Positions 37,405 to 47,400 of a DNA stretch of 64,000 nt are shown piece after piece (position 1 is the stretch's first letter; every line of letters starts with the position of its first letter). A model generated the notes under the pieces. The model searched no databases, was not told where the DNA came from, and saw only the letters and a program-made list of their open reading frames with translations. The translations under genes were made by a program, and so were the position numbers. The stretch comes from Roseivirga sp. E12 (GTDB lineage: Bacteria; Bacteroidota; Bacteroidia; Cytophagales; Cyclobacteriaceae): positions 124,001-188,000 of the forward strand of contig NZ_JAGFMD010000001.1 in the NCBI RefSeq assembly GCF_017592825.1. Reading direction: 5' to 3'.

Positions 37405-37445
37405 AAAAAAAATGTCCTGTCTGCGATAATTATCACGAACAGGAC
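37405..37445 (-). terminator. Likely terminator of the deoxynucleoside kinase gene
   Basis: Arms GTCCTGT (37414-37420) and ACAGGAC (37439-37445) enclose an inner palindrome GATAATTATC. The minus strand then has eight T (plus-strand A-run 37405-37412). The distance of 88 bases from the kinase stop is long. Two further A/T-rich dyads lie between (37475-37488, TTGTTA-AA-TAACAA; 37500-37512, TGAAAT-A-ATTTCA). Confidence 0.6.
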
Positions 37446-37532
37446 TGGAAAAGTTTTGATTAAAAAGTAGAGTGTTGTTAAATAACAATTCTAATGTAAT
37501 GAAATAATTTCACTCTTCTCAAGATACCTAAG

Positions 37533-38150
37533 TTAAGAAAATAGCCCATTTACCTCTAGATCAACCTTTTCTAAGATGGAGGCCTCGTCTTCTACATTTT
37601 TGACAAAGTCCATGTCATTAACATCAATAACTAAGAGTTTTCCGAGATTGTAATTTCCAATCCAGTCTTCATAGTGCTGATTGAGGTTTTTCAAATACTC
37701 AATTCTGATTAGCTCTTCATAATCGCGACCACGTTTTTGGATATTGGCTACCAACCTTGAAATATCGGCTTTGAGATAGATTAACAAATCGGGAGGTTGT
37801 ACATGTTTGATCATTGACTTGAAGAGTTCCAAGTAGTTCTGATAGTCCCTTTCTACGATATGGCCAGACTTGTACAAATTGGCAGCAAATATGTAGCAGT
37901 CTTCATAGATCGTTCTGTCCTGAATTGTACCACCCTTTGATTCCCTAATTCGAGCTACTTGATTGAATCGACTGTTGAGAAAATAGACTTGCAAATGGAA
38001 GGACCATCTAGACATGTCTTCATAGAAATCCTTTAGATAAGGGTTGTCTTCTACTGATTCAAGCTGCACATCCCAATTGTACTGCTTACCTAATTTTTTG
38101 GCCAATGTGGTTTTCCCTGACCCAATGTTCCCTGCTATCGCTACGTGCAT
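37533..38150 (-). CDS. Deoxynucleoside kinase
   Basis: 205 residues from ATG 38150 (MHVAIAGNIGSGKTTLAKKLG), with the P-loop at residues 6-15. The longer frame to 38249 adds a tail with no kinase character. The block SFHLQVYFLNSRFNQVARIRESKGGTIQDRTIYEDCYIFAANLY carries the substrate-site DRT/Y motif, and the lid is RGRDYEELIRIEYL. The family phosphorylates deoxynucleosides for dNTP salvage. Single gene with its own terminator-like hairpin. Confidence 0.92.
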   Translation of the reverse strand: MHVAIAGNIGSGKTTLAKKLGKQYNWDVQLESVEDNPYLKDFYEDMSRWSFHLQVYFLNSRFNQVARIRESKGGTIQDRTIYEDCYIFAANLYKSGHIVERDYQNYLELFKSMIKHVQPPDLLIYLKADISRLVANIQKRGRDYEELIRIEYLKNLNQHYEDWIGNYNLGKLLVIDVNDMDFVKNVEDEASILEKVDLEVNGLFS

Positions 38151-38212
38151 TACTTGCTCTAAATAAGGTTTGCAAGTTATAGGATTTAGCCGCTTTTGAG
38201 AACGGAAGGCAT

Positions 38213-38241
38213 AAAAAAAGCCTGACAGACAGACCTTTTTT
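38213..38241 (-). terminator. Weak terminator candidate of the TonB receptor gene
   Basis: On the minus strand AAAAAAGG ... CTTTTTTT with an inner CTG / CAG pairing around a short loop, ending in T residues. The stem is mostly A/T, so it is weaker than the others. It lies about 100 bases downstream of the receptor stop. Confidence 0.35.
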
Positions 38242-38339
38242 ATTAACACCCAATAAATATGATTTGATAAGAATCGATACTAATGTATCATCCTTATTTA
38301 TCCTAATCGTAACGTAAAGATTAACAAAGTGTTATGATG

Positions 38340-40745
38340 CTAGAAGTTGGCCCGTAGAGACAAGACAGCATTGAATCCGGGTGCACTGATTCCTGATGAA
38401 TAGGGTCTGTAGTGCGTATCTAATAGATTCTCCAAATTCAAATTGATACTAAGCCGATCATTGAGTCGGTATGAATTGTTGATACTGATAATGGCCCAGG
38501 GCAGTGCACCATCAGCGGTATACAACTGTGGCTTGTTCTGCTCTGAAGGAGCAAGGTCTTCAAAGTCAATACCACCGCTGTATCTGACAATAAAACTGGA
38601 AGTGATTTTTTCCTGTTTTAAATTAATACTCGTTTCCCCGAAGAGGGGAGTGACATGGCGTAAAGGTAAGTTTTCAATCGTATCTTCTCCCTCAGTATAA
38701 GTCACACTACTTTTAAGGGTGATGTTCGGGTAAATCTCAGCAGATAGGTTGAATGAAAGGCCCCAAATGAAGGCTTTTCCAACGTTGACCTCTGCAAATA
38801 CATTACTTAGTGTGCCATCATAAATGATTTGAGGTTGACCATTAAATGTAAAAGGTCTTCTAACCAATGCATTTTGGAGAAAGGAAAAGTAGTTGACAAC
38901 CTCAACTTTGAATTTGTTACCAACCTGACGACTAATACCATATTCAATATTATAGCTAGTTTCAGGCTTCAAGTCAGGATTTGGTACAATTACAGTTCCC
39001 GGTTCTGAATCAAATACCTTTCCGGCATCATCAACATTTGGGGCTCTAAAACCACTTGAAAGTATGGTGTTAAATTTCCACCCGGGTTTAGGTAGATACA
39101 CAAGCCCAATGTTTCCAGCGAACCCTCCGTTATCAATAGAGATCTCATCAAAAGGGAAGTCAAAGAAGGTCTTGTCCTGAAATTTAGAATTCAACCTAAC
39201 ATAGCTGTAACGTATGCCGGTATTAAGAATTAGTTGATCACTAAGGTGATTTTTGGTACTGATATAGGCTGCCAAAGAATTGTATGTACTACCTCCATCC
39301 GGGTAACGTGTGCTGGTTGGGTTTTGCTCGTTTGTATCTAAGTCAGTGGTAAAGGCGGAAGATTCTACATCATTATTCACAGCTTCTAGTCCATAGTAAA
39401 GCTCGCCATTAAGACCAAAAACCTTTTCGAAATCAAGATTAAAGGAAAACACCTTCACTTCTTCCGTTCTACTACTTAGAATATCGCTTGTATATGTTCG
39501 GTCATGCCTACTTTCTTCAATGGATTGAAAAGCAGTGGTCATTTTCATTTGGTCAAAGAACTGATTAGGGTAGAAAAATCGCATCTGCAGGGAATGCATC
39601 TGCCAATCTTGAGGCCCATAATACCATTCTGCATTTCTTAATGTATTATTCTCCCTGAGGGTCAATCTATCATATCTTGGTACGTCTGATGAGTTTGAAT
39701 AATGGAAGGCGTACGTAAAGTCAGAGAAAGAGCCCAATCGCCATCTGAATTTTTGTAACAGGTTATACTGATCGTAACCAGATCCTACCTGTCGGTTCAC
39801 ATCATCGTTCTGAACGATTACATCTTCACCGTTTACCCTTTCGACATACTCGAAACGTTTACCAAAGTCGGGAAAATCATCCGTGCGGTTCGCGCCAGCT
39901 CTTAGGTCTCCGAAATCGCTATATGTGAAGCTGGTAAATGATGCGAATTTTGGCTGGTTGATCTCGAATTGGATATTACCTGTGCTCGCATTGGCTGCGG
40001 AAGCATATCTTGCAAAGGCAGAGCCTCTAAAGCCCAAACCGTCATTAGAAAAACTTGGTGTCTTGGTGTGAAAGTCCATCACGCCACCGAGTGCATCGCT
40101 TCCATAGATCACTGAACTAGGGCCGAATACTACTTCAGCACCTTGTAAGTTATTCGGGTCGAGTGTGGTTACGTTTTGCAGGTTGCCACTTCGATAAATG
40201 GCATTATTCATCCGCACACCATCAACCACAATTAAAACTGAGTTAGCGGAAAAACCCCTAATGATTGGGCTACCGCCTCCTAATTGACTTTTTTGTACAA
40301 AGACTTGTCCATTCATGCTGAGAATATCCGCTGCAGTTGCTGGTTCAGCCAAAGCGATTTCTTCAGCTTCAAACTCAGCGATGCGTTGTGGTATTTCCAC
40401 TTTGTTCTGTTCCCACTTATTGGCAGAGACTACCACATCTTCCATTTGGAAATATTCCTCAGTTAAGCTGACTGTATAATTGAGTTTGGCTAGGTCCGAA
40501 TACTTAATTTCACGAGGCCTAAATGAAGGGTGTCTGATGACTAGGGTCCCTGTTTGCGTAAAGCCTTTCAGGTCGGCAATACCAAAAGCATCGGTGATTG
40601 CTCCTCTATCTGTTTCTTTTTCTTGAATTGTTGCTTGACTGATTGGCGCATTATTAACCTGATTAACCACTTTAACGGTTTGGCTTGAAAGGGACAGGTT
40701 AATGACAAAGAACGTAACCCAAACAAAACATTTCCTCCAACTCAC
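38340..40745 (-). CDS. TonB-dependent outer-membrane receptor with carboxypeptidase-regulatory-like domain
   Basis: About 801 residues from GTG 40745, which gives the signal peptide SWRKCFVWVTFFVINLSLSSQ and has AAGGAG four bases ahead; a TTG at 40778 is a longer option. The CarboxypepD_reg-like domain (TVKVVNQVNNAPISQATIQEK) is first, then the plug, with SPIIRGFSANSVLIVVDGVRM and GAEVVFGPSSVIYGSDALGG, resembling heme/hemoglobin-type receptors. The 22-stranded barrel follows and ends in a terminal Phe (SLRANF). It imports a bulky ligand, perhaps heme, vitamin or siderophore; the ligand is a guess. Confidence 0.92.
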   Translation of the reverse strand: MSWRKCFVWVTFFVINLSLSSQTVKVVNQVNNAPISQATIQEKETDRGAITDAFGIADLKGFTQTGTLVIRHPSFRPREIKYSDLAKLNYTVSLTEEYFQMEDVVVSANKWEQNKVEIPQRIAEFEAEEIALAEPATAADILSMNGQVFVQKSQLGGGSPIIRGFSANSVLIVVDGVRMNNAIYRSGNLQNVTTLDPNNLQGAEVVFGPSSVIYGSDALGGVMDFHTKTPSFSNDGLGFRGSAFARYASAANASTGNIQFEINQPKFASFTSFTYSDFGDLRAGANRTDDFPDFGKRFEYVERVNGEDVIVQNDDVNRQVGSGYDQYNLLQKFRWRLGSFSDFTYAFHYSNSSDVPRYDRLTLRENNTLRNAEWYYGPQDWQMHSLQMRFFYPNQFFDQMKMTTAFQSIEESRHDRTYTSDILSSRTEEVKVFSFNLDFEKVFGLNGELYYGLEAVNNDVESSAFTTDLDTNEQNPTSTRYPDGGSTYNSLAAYISTKNHLSDQLILNTGIRYSYVRLNSKFQDKTFFDFPFDEISIDNGGFAGNIGLVYLPKPGWKFNTILSSGFRAPNVDDAGKVFDSEPGTVIVPNPDLKPETSYNIEYGISRQVGNKFKVEVVNYFSFLQNALVRRPFTFNGQPQIIYDGTLSNVFAEVNVGKAFIWGLSFNLSAEIYPNITLKSSVTYTEGEDTIENLPLRHVTPLFGETSINLKQEKITSSFIVRYSGGIDFEDLAPSEQNKPQLYTADGALPWAIISINNSYRLNDRLSINLNLENLLDTHYRPYSSGISAPGFNAVLSLRANF

Positions 40746-40816
40746 TGCGCTCCTTGTTTTCAATAGAATTTTAATCAATTAACTTTCTCGTCAAGTTTCA
40801 GTTTTAAAGATAGTCC

Positions 40817-40824
40817 CAAATATA
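40817..40824 (-). promoter_or_regulatory. Candidate -7 element for the TonB receptor gene
   Basis: Minus-strand TATATTTG, a full match to TAnnTTTG. It lies about 70 bases upstream of the chosen start. No -33 TTG is evident at 19-22 bases. Confidence 0.3.
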
Positions 40825-40835
40825 CCCCATTAAAC

Positions 40836-41795
40836 ATGCCCATAGTTGCTTCTAATTATAAGGGACCACCATTTTTTTATTTGAATGGACATTTCGAGAC
40901 TATCATTCCGAGTATGACTCGAAAAATCAAGGGTATTGAGTATTCGCGAGAGCAAATAGAAACTCCCGATGATGACTTTTTGAACCTCGACTGGCTGAAA
41001 AATGGTCATAATCGCTTACTCATTATTTCACATGGGTTGGAAGGCGGTTCAGATCGGCATTATGCCATGGGTATGGCTAAATTATTCTCCTCTAATGGCT
41101 GGGATGTCCTTGCCTGGAATAACCGAAGCTGCAATGGCGAGATGAATAGGCAAAAGATATTATACCATCACGCAGCTAGTTATGACGTAAGAACTGTCGT
41201 TGATCATGCACTTGCTACAGAACAATACGCTGAGCTGGCTATGGTTGGAATGAGCATGGGAGGAGGGCAGACCATTAGGTACCTTGGAGAGGAGTCAGAA
41301 TTTGGACTCCCTGATCAGCTTAAAAAAGCGGTGGTTATATCGGTTCCATGTTCTCTGCCTGAAAGTGTGGATACTCTTGGCTGGAGAAGTAATGCCGTTT
41401 ACGAAAAAAGATTTCTGGGAAAATTGAAGGACAAGTTGAAACGGAAAGCTGAGCAGTATCCTGAGATTGATGTTTCAGAATTGGTTAACATCAAGAAACT
41501 TGAGGTGTTCGATGAGATGTTCTCTGCACCACTACATGGTTTCGAAAGTAGAAAGGCTTTCTATGAACACTGTAACCCTTTGCCTTTTATTTCCAAAATA
41601 TCCAGAGACTTGTTGATTCTCAATGCATTAAACGATCCTTTGCTAATTGGAGATTGCTTTCCATATCACTTGGCAGAAGGGAGTCCGAATATTTACCTAG
41701 AAACCCCTAAAAGAGGAGGACATGTGGGTTTCGTTGAATCGGGGAGTGACTTTACTTATTCAGAGCTGAGAACATTGGAGTTTTTGACAAATTGA
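40836..41795 (+). CDS. YheT-like alpha/beta-fold hydrolase
   Basis: 319 residues. LLIISHGLEGGSDRHYAMGMAKLFSSNGWDVLAWNNRSCNGEMNR has the oxyanion region, MVGMSMGGGQTIRYLGE the nucleophile Ser, and ALNDPLLIG the Asp site, with VGFVE near the His. This is the YheT/COG0429 group of cytosolic hydrolases of unknown substrate (carboxylesterase or acyltransferase-like). It diverges from the TonB receptor gene; no obvious operon partner downstream. Confidence 0.9.
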   Translation: MPIVASNYKGPPFFYLNGHFETIIPSMTRKIKGIEYSREQIETPDDDFLNLDWLKNGHNRLLIISHGLEGGSDRHYAMGMAKLFSSNGWDVLAWNNRSCNGEMNRQKILYHHAASYDVRTVVDHALATEQYAELAMVGMSMGGGQTIRYLGEESEFGLPDQLKKAVVISVPCSLPESVDTLGWRSNAVYEKRFLGKLKDKLKRKAEQYPEIDVSELVNIKKLEVFDEMFSAPLHGFESRKAFYEHCNPLPFISKISRDLLILNALNDPLLIGDCFPYHLAEGSPNIYLETPKRGGHVGFVESGSDFTYSELRTLEFLTN

Positions 41796-41818
41796 TAAGT
41801 GCTTAAAGTCTTAGGAAA

Positions 41819-42658
41819 CTAGAATCTCGCCTTAAGTAAAACCGGTAGGTGATCGGAAACCCAAAGCCCATTTTGTCTCCTGTCGTCAATATGAGATAGA
41901 CTGACTGCATTTATGTTTCTAAAGAAAATATAGTCAATTCGATTTTCCAGTTTGGCACTAATATCGAAGCCACTGAAAGTACCAATTGGGCCATAGAATT
42001 CATTTTGAGAGTCGGAGTAGCCATCTTTCATATACCTTGTAATATTTAGAATAGGTTGGCTATTAGGTGTTGCGTTAAAGTCTCCAGAAAGAATAATTGG
42101 TGCTGTCGAACCAGCAATCTCTTTAATTTTTTGTACGATTAGTGAAGCAGAGTTGGCCCGAGCCACTTTGCCTATATGATCAAAGTGCGTATTGAAAAAC
42201 CAAAATACTTCTTTGGTAGCCTTCACTTCAAATTGTCCATAAGTACATATTCGGGGTAGGGCAGCATCCCAGTCCTTACTCACTTTGTCAGGAGTTTTAG
42301 AAAGCCAGAATGTTCCTTCCTTTAGTAAAGTAACTTTTTCGGTGTCATAGAAAACAGCACTAAGTTCTCCTTTGGTCTTACCGTCATCTCTGCCCACACC
42401 GAGATAATCATATCTAGTCGTTTTGTCCTTTATAAACTGCACCTGACTTATTAAGCCTTCTTGAATTCCGAAAACAAGTGGGTCATAGTGGTTAATCAGT
42501 GCTACTACTGCGTCTTTCCTATCATCCCATTTATTCATGCCATCATTCGGATTGTTATATCGAATATTATAGGATAGAAAGGAATGTGTCTGCGCTATTG
42601 TAGGCAGACTAATTGAAATAGCGAGTACTATGGAAGACAATAGCAAGAATTTCTTCAT
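41819..42658 (-). CDS. Secreted endonuclease/exonuclease/phosphatase-family protein
   Basis: 279 residues with a signal peptide (KKFLLLSSIVLAISISLPTIAQ). SYNIRYNNPNDGMNKWDDRKDAVVALINHYDPLVFGIQEGL carries the first metal-site Asn and Glu, TTHFDHIG-like FNTHFDHIGKVARANSA the central His/Asp, SGDFNATPNSQPIL the second metal Asp/Asn, and SDHLPVL the final His. The family hydrolyses phosphodiesters or phosphate esters in the periplasm. A start 40 bases after lhgO suggests weak linkage. Confidence 0.92.
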   Translation of the reverse strand: MKKFLLLSSIVLAISISLPTIAQTHSFLSYNIRYNNPNDGMNKWDDRKDAVVALINHYDPLVFGIQEGLISQVQFIKDKTTRYDYLGVGRDDGKTKGELSAVFYDTEKVTLLKEGTFWLSKTPDKVSKDWDAALPRICTYGQFEVKATKEVFWFFNTHFDHIGKVARANSASLIVQKIKEIAGSTAPIILSGDFNATPNSQPILNITRYMKDGYSDSQNEFYGPIGTFSGFDISAKLENRIDYIFFRNINAVSLSHIDDRRQNGLWVSDHLPVLLKARF

Positions 42659-42698
42659 ACCCGAATATATGGAATTTGGAAAATTAGCTACTGAAAAC

Positions 42699-43895
42699 TT
42701 AGAACCGCTTGATCACCAAATCACTCACCGTATCACCGATGGATAAAGATGATGTGGCTGCAGGAGACGGTGCGTTACATACATTGATGGCATGTTTGGC
42801 TTCAATTATGGAGAAGTCATCCAAGAGGCCTCCGTTACGGTCGCAAGCTTGAGCGCGAACTCCGGCACCACCATCCACTAAATCAGATTCCTGGATTTCT
42901 GGTATAAGCTTCTGTAAGGCCTTGGTGAATGCTGCTTTTGAAAAAGAACGATAAAGCTCTCCAAAACCTGTTCTCCAATATTTCTTTGCCACTTTTTGAA
43001 AGCCGGGCCACATCAAAGATTCCATTAATTCGCCCAAATGGATTTGTGACTTTTTATATCCTTCTCGTCTAAAGGCCAACACGGCATTTGGTCCTGCTTC
43101 AATACCGCCTTTCATCATTCGTGTAAAATGGACACCGAGGAAAGGGAAATTTGGATCTGGTACAGGGTAGATCAGGTGCTTAACCAGATACTCTTTTTCT
43201 GGTATCAGCTTGAAGTATTCTCCTCTAAAGGGAATGATCTTCAGGTCTACGTCTTCCGAAGTCTTTCGCGCTAGCCGATCAGAATACAATCCACCACAAT
43301 TGACTACGAGTTGAGTATCCAACGTTTGTTTGTTGGTCACAACCGTTGATCCAGTAGTTGATTCATTGATATCCAATACTTTTTCTCCTAGGAAGATATG
43401 GCCGCCAGCCTCACGGATTTTGTCCGCGTATTTCTCGGCAACCGCTACATAGTCGACAATCCCAGTATAAGGTACTTTCAGAGCTGCAATGCCATTCACA
43501 TGGGGCTCAATTTCCTTAAGCTCCTCAATGCTGATTTTAGAAATTTTGTCAAGACCGTTTTCTAAGCCTCTATTGTAAAGATTCTCCAGCAGGGGTTTTT
43601 GGAAGTCATCTGTTGCAACCACTACCTTACCACATAAGTCGTAGGCGATTTCTTCCTGATCGCAGAACTGCAATAGCATGTTATAGCCATTGATGCAATT
43701 GGTAGCCTTTAAACTCCCTGGCTTATAATAGAGCCCAGAATGTATTACCCCACTGTTATTCCCAGTTTGGTGTTTGCATAGCTGCTCTTCTTTCTCGATA
43801 AGAGCAAGCTTTAGTTTTGGGTTTTTCTGAAGGCTCTTGTAAGCTGTTGCAAGACCTACGATTCCACCTCCGACTATAATAAGGTCATACTTCAT
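42699..43895 (-). CDS. lhgO: L-2-hydroxyglutarate oxidase
   Basis: 398 residues. The FAD-binding GxGxxG is at the N-terminus (IIVGGGIVGLATAY), HQTGNNSGVIHSGLYYKPGSLKA is the family's key active-site block, and FPFLGVHFTRMMKGGIEAGPNAVLA plus GAGVRAQACDRNGGL close the substrate pocket. It oxidises L-2-hydroxyglutarate to 2-oxoglutarate, passing electrons to the membrane quinone pool. It starts three bases after the DUF3127 gene, so they are one operon. Confidence 0.95.
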   Translation of the reverse strand: MKYDLIIVGGGIVGLATAYKSLQKNPKLKLALIEKEEQLCKHQTGNNSGVIHSGLYYKPGSLKATNCINGYNMLLQFCDQEEIAYDLCGKVVVATDDFQKPLLENLYNRGLENGLDKISKISIEELKEIEPHVNGIAALKVPYTGIVDYVAVAEKYADKIREAGGHIFLGEKVLDINESTTGSTVVTNKQTLDTQLVVNCGGLYSDRLARKTSEDVDLKIIPFRGEYFKLIPEKEYLVKHLIYPVPDPNFPFLGVHFTRMMKGGIEAGPNAVLAFRREGYKKSQIHLGELMESLMWPGFQKVAKKYWRTGFGELYRSFSKAAFTKALQKLIPEIQESDLVDGGAGVRAQACDRNGGLLDDFSIIEAKHAINVCNAPSPAATSSLSIGDTVSDLVIKRF

Positions 43896-43898
43896 ATA

Positions 43899-44279
43899 TT
43901 AAAAAGGTAGATCGTCAGATTCGTCTGCATTTAGCCAATCCGGCTCATCGTTAGAAGCAGGTGGAGGAGGTGTTGCCCCCGCTGGGGCTGCAGCCTGACT
44001 TTGTTCTGCTGTAATTCTCCAAGCTTGAAGTGAATTGAAGTATTTGTCTACCCCTTGTTGGTCTGTCCATTTTCTACCTTTCAAATTGAAGCTGACATTG
44101 ACTTCTTGGCCTTCGGAAAAGCTATCGAGTTGATCGCATTTGTCTTGAATACACTCGAATTTTACATATTCCGGATACTGAGGATTATCTGCATATTCAA
44201 CTACGAACTCCCTTTTTTTGAAAGTTGCAGTGACTTGTTGTGCAGGAAAGATTTTGAGGATTTTGGCTTTGATTTCCAT
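43899..44279 (-). CDS. DUF3127 (OB-fold-like) protein with SSB-like acidic tail
   Basis: 126 residues. The N-terminal part KILKIFPAQQVTATFKKREFVVEYADNPQYPEYVKFECIQDKC with NVSFNLKGRKW is the DUF3127 domain, which has an OB-like strand pattern. A flexible Ala/Pro-rich linker leads to the tail DEPDWLNADESDDLPF, whose last residues resemble the DDIPF tip of bacterial single-stranded DNA-binding protein that recruits repair enzymes. This likeness suggests a nucleic-acid or protein-docking role. It leads the operon with lhgO. Function not established. Confidence 0.8.
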   Translation of the reverse strand: MEIKAKILKIFPAQQVTATFKKREFVVEYADNPQYPEYVKFECIQDKCDQLDSFSEGQEVNVSFNLKGRKWTDQQGVDKYFNSLQAWRITAEQSQAAAPAGATPPPPASNDEPDWLNADESDDLPF

Positions 44280-44295
44280 GGGCTAAAAATTTGCC

Positions 44296-44327
44296 CAAAG
44301 CAATTGAATATTCAGTGAAGAAACAAA
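44296..44327 (-). promoter_or_regulatory. Candidate promoter of the DUF3127-lhgO operon
   Basis: Minus strand TTTG (44327-44324), 20 bases, TTGCTTTG (44303-44296), one mismatch from TAnnTTTG. It lies about 17-48 bases ahead of the ATG at 44279. Confidence 0.45.
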
Positions 44328-44419
44328 TTCATTGGACTGAGAATGCGACTTTCATCAAACTTTTCGTTATCACTGTTGTCATATAGCTGATTAACTAATG
44401 CATTTGGCTAAACAAGTCA

Positions 44420-44449
44420 TTTGAGAAATCGAAAATATGACCATCTTTG
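44420..44449 (+). promoter_or_regulatory. Candidate promoter of the first giant T9SS protein gene
   Basis: TTTG (44420-44423), 18 bases, CATCTTTG (44442-44449), one mismatch from TAnnTTTG at its first base. The start codon TTG is 38 bases further. Confidence 0.4.
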
Positions 44450-44487
44450 ATGTTTCGTATTAAGCATCTCTTAGAGCGTTTAATAAA

Positions 44488-47400
44488 TTGAGGAGATTAC
44501 TACTAACTTTCTTTTTGGCCATTACAAGCCTAACTGCTTTTTCTCAAGTAACAACTGAGGGGAGAGAGTTCTGGTTTGGGTTTATGGAAAACATTGTGAA
44601 TAGCCCTGATGGTCTTTCCAATGGCGAAATCTTCATAACCAGCAAGACAAATACTCAAGGCAAGATTACCATTTTTGCCAATGGTGCTGAAATAGATTTT
44701 ACAGTTACTGCAGGTCAAACTGAGAAATTTATTCTCAACGATTTCTTTCCAAATATTCAAGCATCCACCTCTGGAAACAATGAGAGGCGAGGTATTCAAA
44801 TTGTCTCGGATGATGATATTTCGGTTTATGCCCTGGCAAATGAGCCTTTTAGTGCCGATGCGGCAGTTATTTTACCCAAGCTAACGCTTGGTAACTCCTA
44901 TGTAGTTTCATCTTACTACGAAGCACTCGATCCGCAGTCTATTTCTTCTATGTTGATTGTAGCGACCGAGAACGGTACCGAGATAGATGTAACTCCTTCG
45001 GTAAGAACAATTGATAATAAACTTCCGGATCAGACTTTTAGAATTATTCTTAATCAGGGTGATGTATATCAACTCCAAGCCAATGCAGGAGACTTGACGG
45101 GTTCCTTGGTAACTATTGCTCCGGGCAGTGATGGTTGTAAGAATTTCGCAGTTTATGGTGGTAATCGTTGGACAAGGGTGACTGCTGGCCAGGATTGTTC
45201 AGGAGTACGAAATGGTAATTTTAGAGCAGATGGCCATGCGGGCGATCACCTTTATGAACAGATGTTTCCAGTTTCTACGTTGGGTACAGACTATATTGCG
45301 GTGCCGTTTGAAGAAAGAGAGTCCTATGGGCTTCGTGTGATCGCTACAGAAGATGATACTGAAGTGTTTATCACCGGTCAAGGAGCCTTACCTGCAATGG
45401 CAAGAGGAGAGTATATGACTTTTGTTTTTGATGATGTTAAGTCTATCAGTTCCAATAAACCGCTTCAGGTAGCACAGTTTAGTCAGTCATTGAGTTGTGA
45501 CTTTCCTGCAGGTTCAAATATCCCTAATGATTTAGGAGATCCATTTATGATTATGCTGAGTCCGAATCAGCAACTCTTGGACCAGGTGACTTTTAATACA
45601 TTACAGGTTTCTCAAATTCAGGTGTTTTTCACTAACCTCATTGTCCAAACTTCAAGTGTTAATAGTGTCATGATCAATGGCGCTCAAGTGGATCCGGCTA
45701 CCTTTACGCCTGTACCAAGTAATCCGACTTATTCGCATACTACAGTGACGCTGCAAGGTGGAACGGATTATACAACTGTGGTTGATGGTGGATTTATAGC
45801 CTATATCTATGGTTATGGTGATATAGAATCTTTTGGCTATGTAGCAGGAGCCTCCTTAGCAAATCTTAATCTTCAAATAGTCGGAGATGATCCGGATATC
45901 AACATTATTGCTGATGAGGCATGCGTTAATAACGAGATTGATTTCACCGCTGACTTCGAAGTGCCGGCAGGAGAGATGCCAAGGTTTACTGAATTCCAAT
46001 GGGATTTTGGTGATGGAAATACTGCCACAGGAAGAGATACCGTGCATACCTATACCGCTCCAGGAGAGTACACTATTACCTTATTCGCTTCTGATGGTGG
46101 AGATGAGTGTGGTGAAAACTCTGAGACCATTACTAAGACCATCACAGTTACTCCAAATGAGATTACTAATATCAATGGCCCGGCTTCTGTTTGTCCAGAT
46201 GTGAATGGTATTGCCTATTCTGTTGAAGGGACTGCTGGTAACACTTACAAGTGGGTGATTGATGGTGGAAATATTGTAGGTTCAGATGTTGGAGATGCAA
46301 TTACCGTTGACTGGTTGGCGGCTAGGCCAGATGCGTCATTGAAGATCATATCTACGAATACCTTGGGTTGTGTAGCCGATACGGTGACTTATGATGTCAT
46401 TATCAACAAAAGGCTTGAGCCCGCATTACCACAAAGCAATGGGTTTACAGATACTGAAGTGTGCTTTACGGAATTAGGCGATGTGACTTATTTCACTCCG
46501 CAAACAGCCGGGTCAGAATATGAATGGTTTGTTCAGGGTGGGACATTTGTAGGTGCAAATACTTCCAATGAAGTAAGAGTCAACTGGGATGGGCCTGGAA
46601 CCGGTCAGGTTTGGTACAGAGAGTTTAATCCACTGATTTCTGATTGTGAAGGATTTTCAGAGAGGCTTAATGTAATTATCTACCCTGAAATATTATCAAT
46701 ACCGACCATTCAGGATGTGCTGTGTAATGGTGAAGCCAATGGCACCATAAGTATAGTGCTGGCAGGTGGAAAACCGGGTTACTCTGTTGCGTGGAGTAAT
46801 GGAATGATGGGGCAGGATATTAATGGTCTTGCTGCAGGGGATTATACGGCAACAGTTACCGATGATCTGGGCTGTGAAGTGATGTTTACCTATACCGTGG
46901 GAGAGCCGGATGTCTTAGAAGTAGCTGATAATCAATTGACAGATGTTAGGTGTTTTCAGGAGTCTAATGGTGCAGCAACCATCTTGGTAGTGGGCGGAAC
47001 GACATTCCCTAATGGGGATTACGTGTATAACTGGACAGGAAGTAATGGGTTTGCCCGAAGCACAAATACAGGAACAGTGAATGGACTAGCTGCTGGGACA
47101 TATGAAGTGGCCATTCGCGATGCTAATGGTTGTGAAACTTCGACAACCTTCACAATCAATCAGCCAATGCTTTTGGAGGCTGATCTTGAGTCTTTGATCA
47201 ATGATCCAATTTGTCCACAAGCATCTGATGGTACTGCTTTCATTGATGCCAAGGGAGGGACACCTGATTACCAATTCTTCTGGAGTAATAATCCAACACA
47301 AAATGATCCAAACGCTGCCAATCTGAGCAAGGGTAATTATACAGTAAGAATTGTGGACGCTAATGGTTGCGAGACCTCTTTGCCTGTTGAGGTAACAGAA

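Noticed and set aside
45856-47301. Frames inside the giant T9SS gene on both strands
   Set aside because: Long coding region with repeated motifs; competing frames lack signals and overlap the clear SprB/PKD gene.
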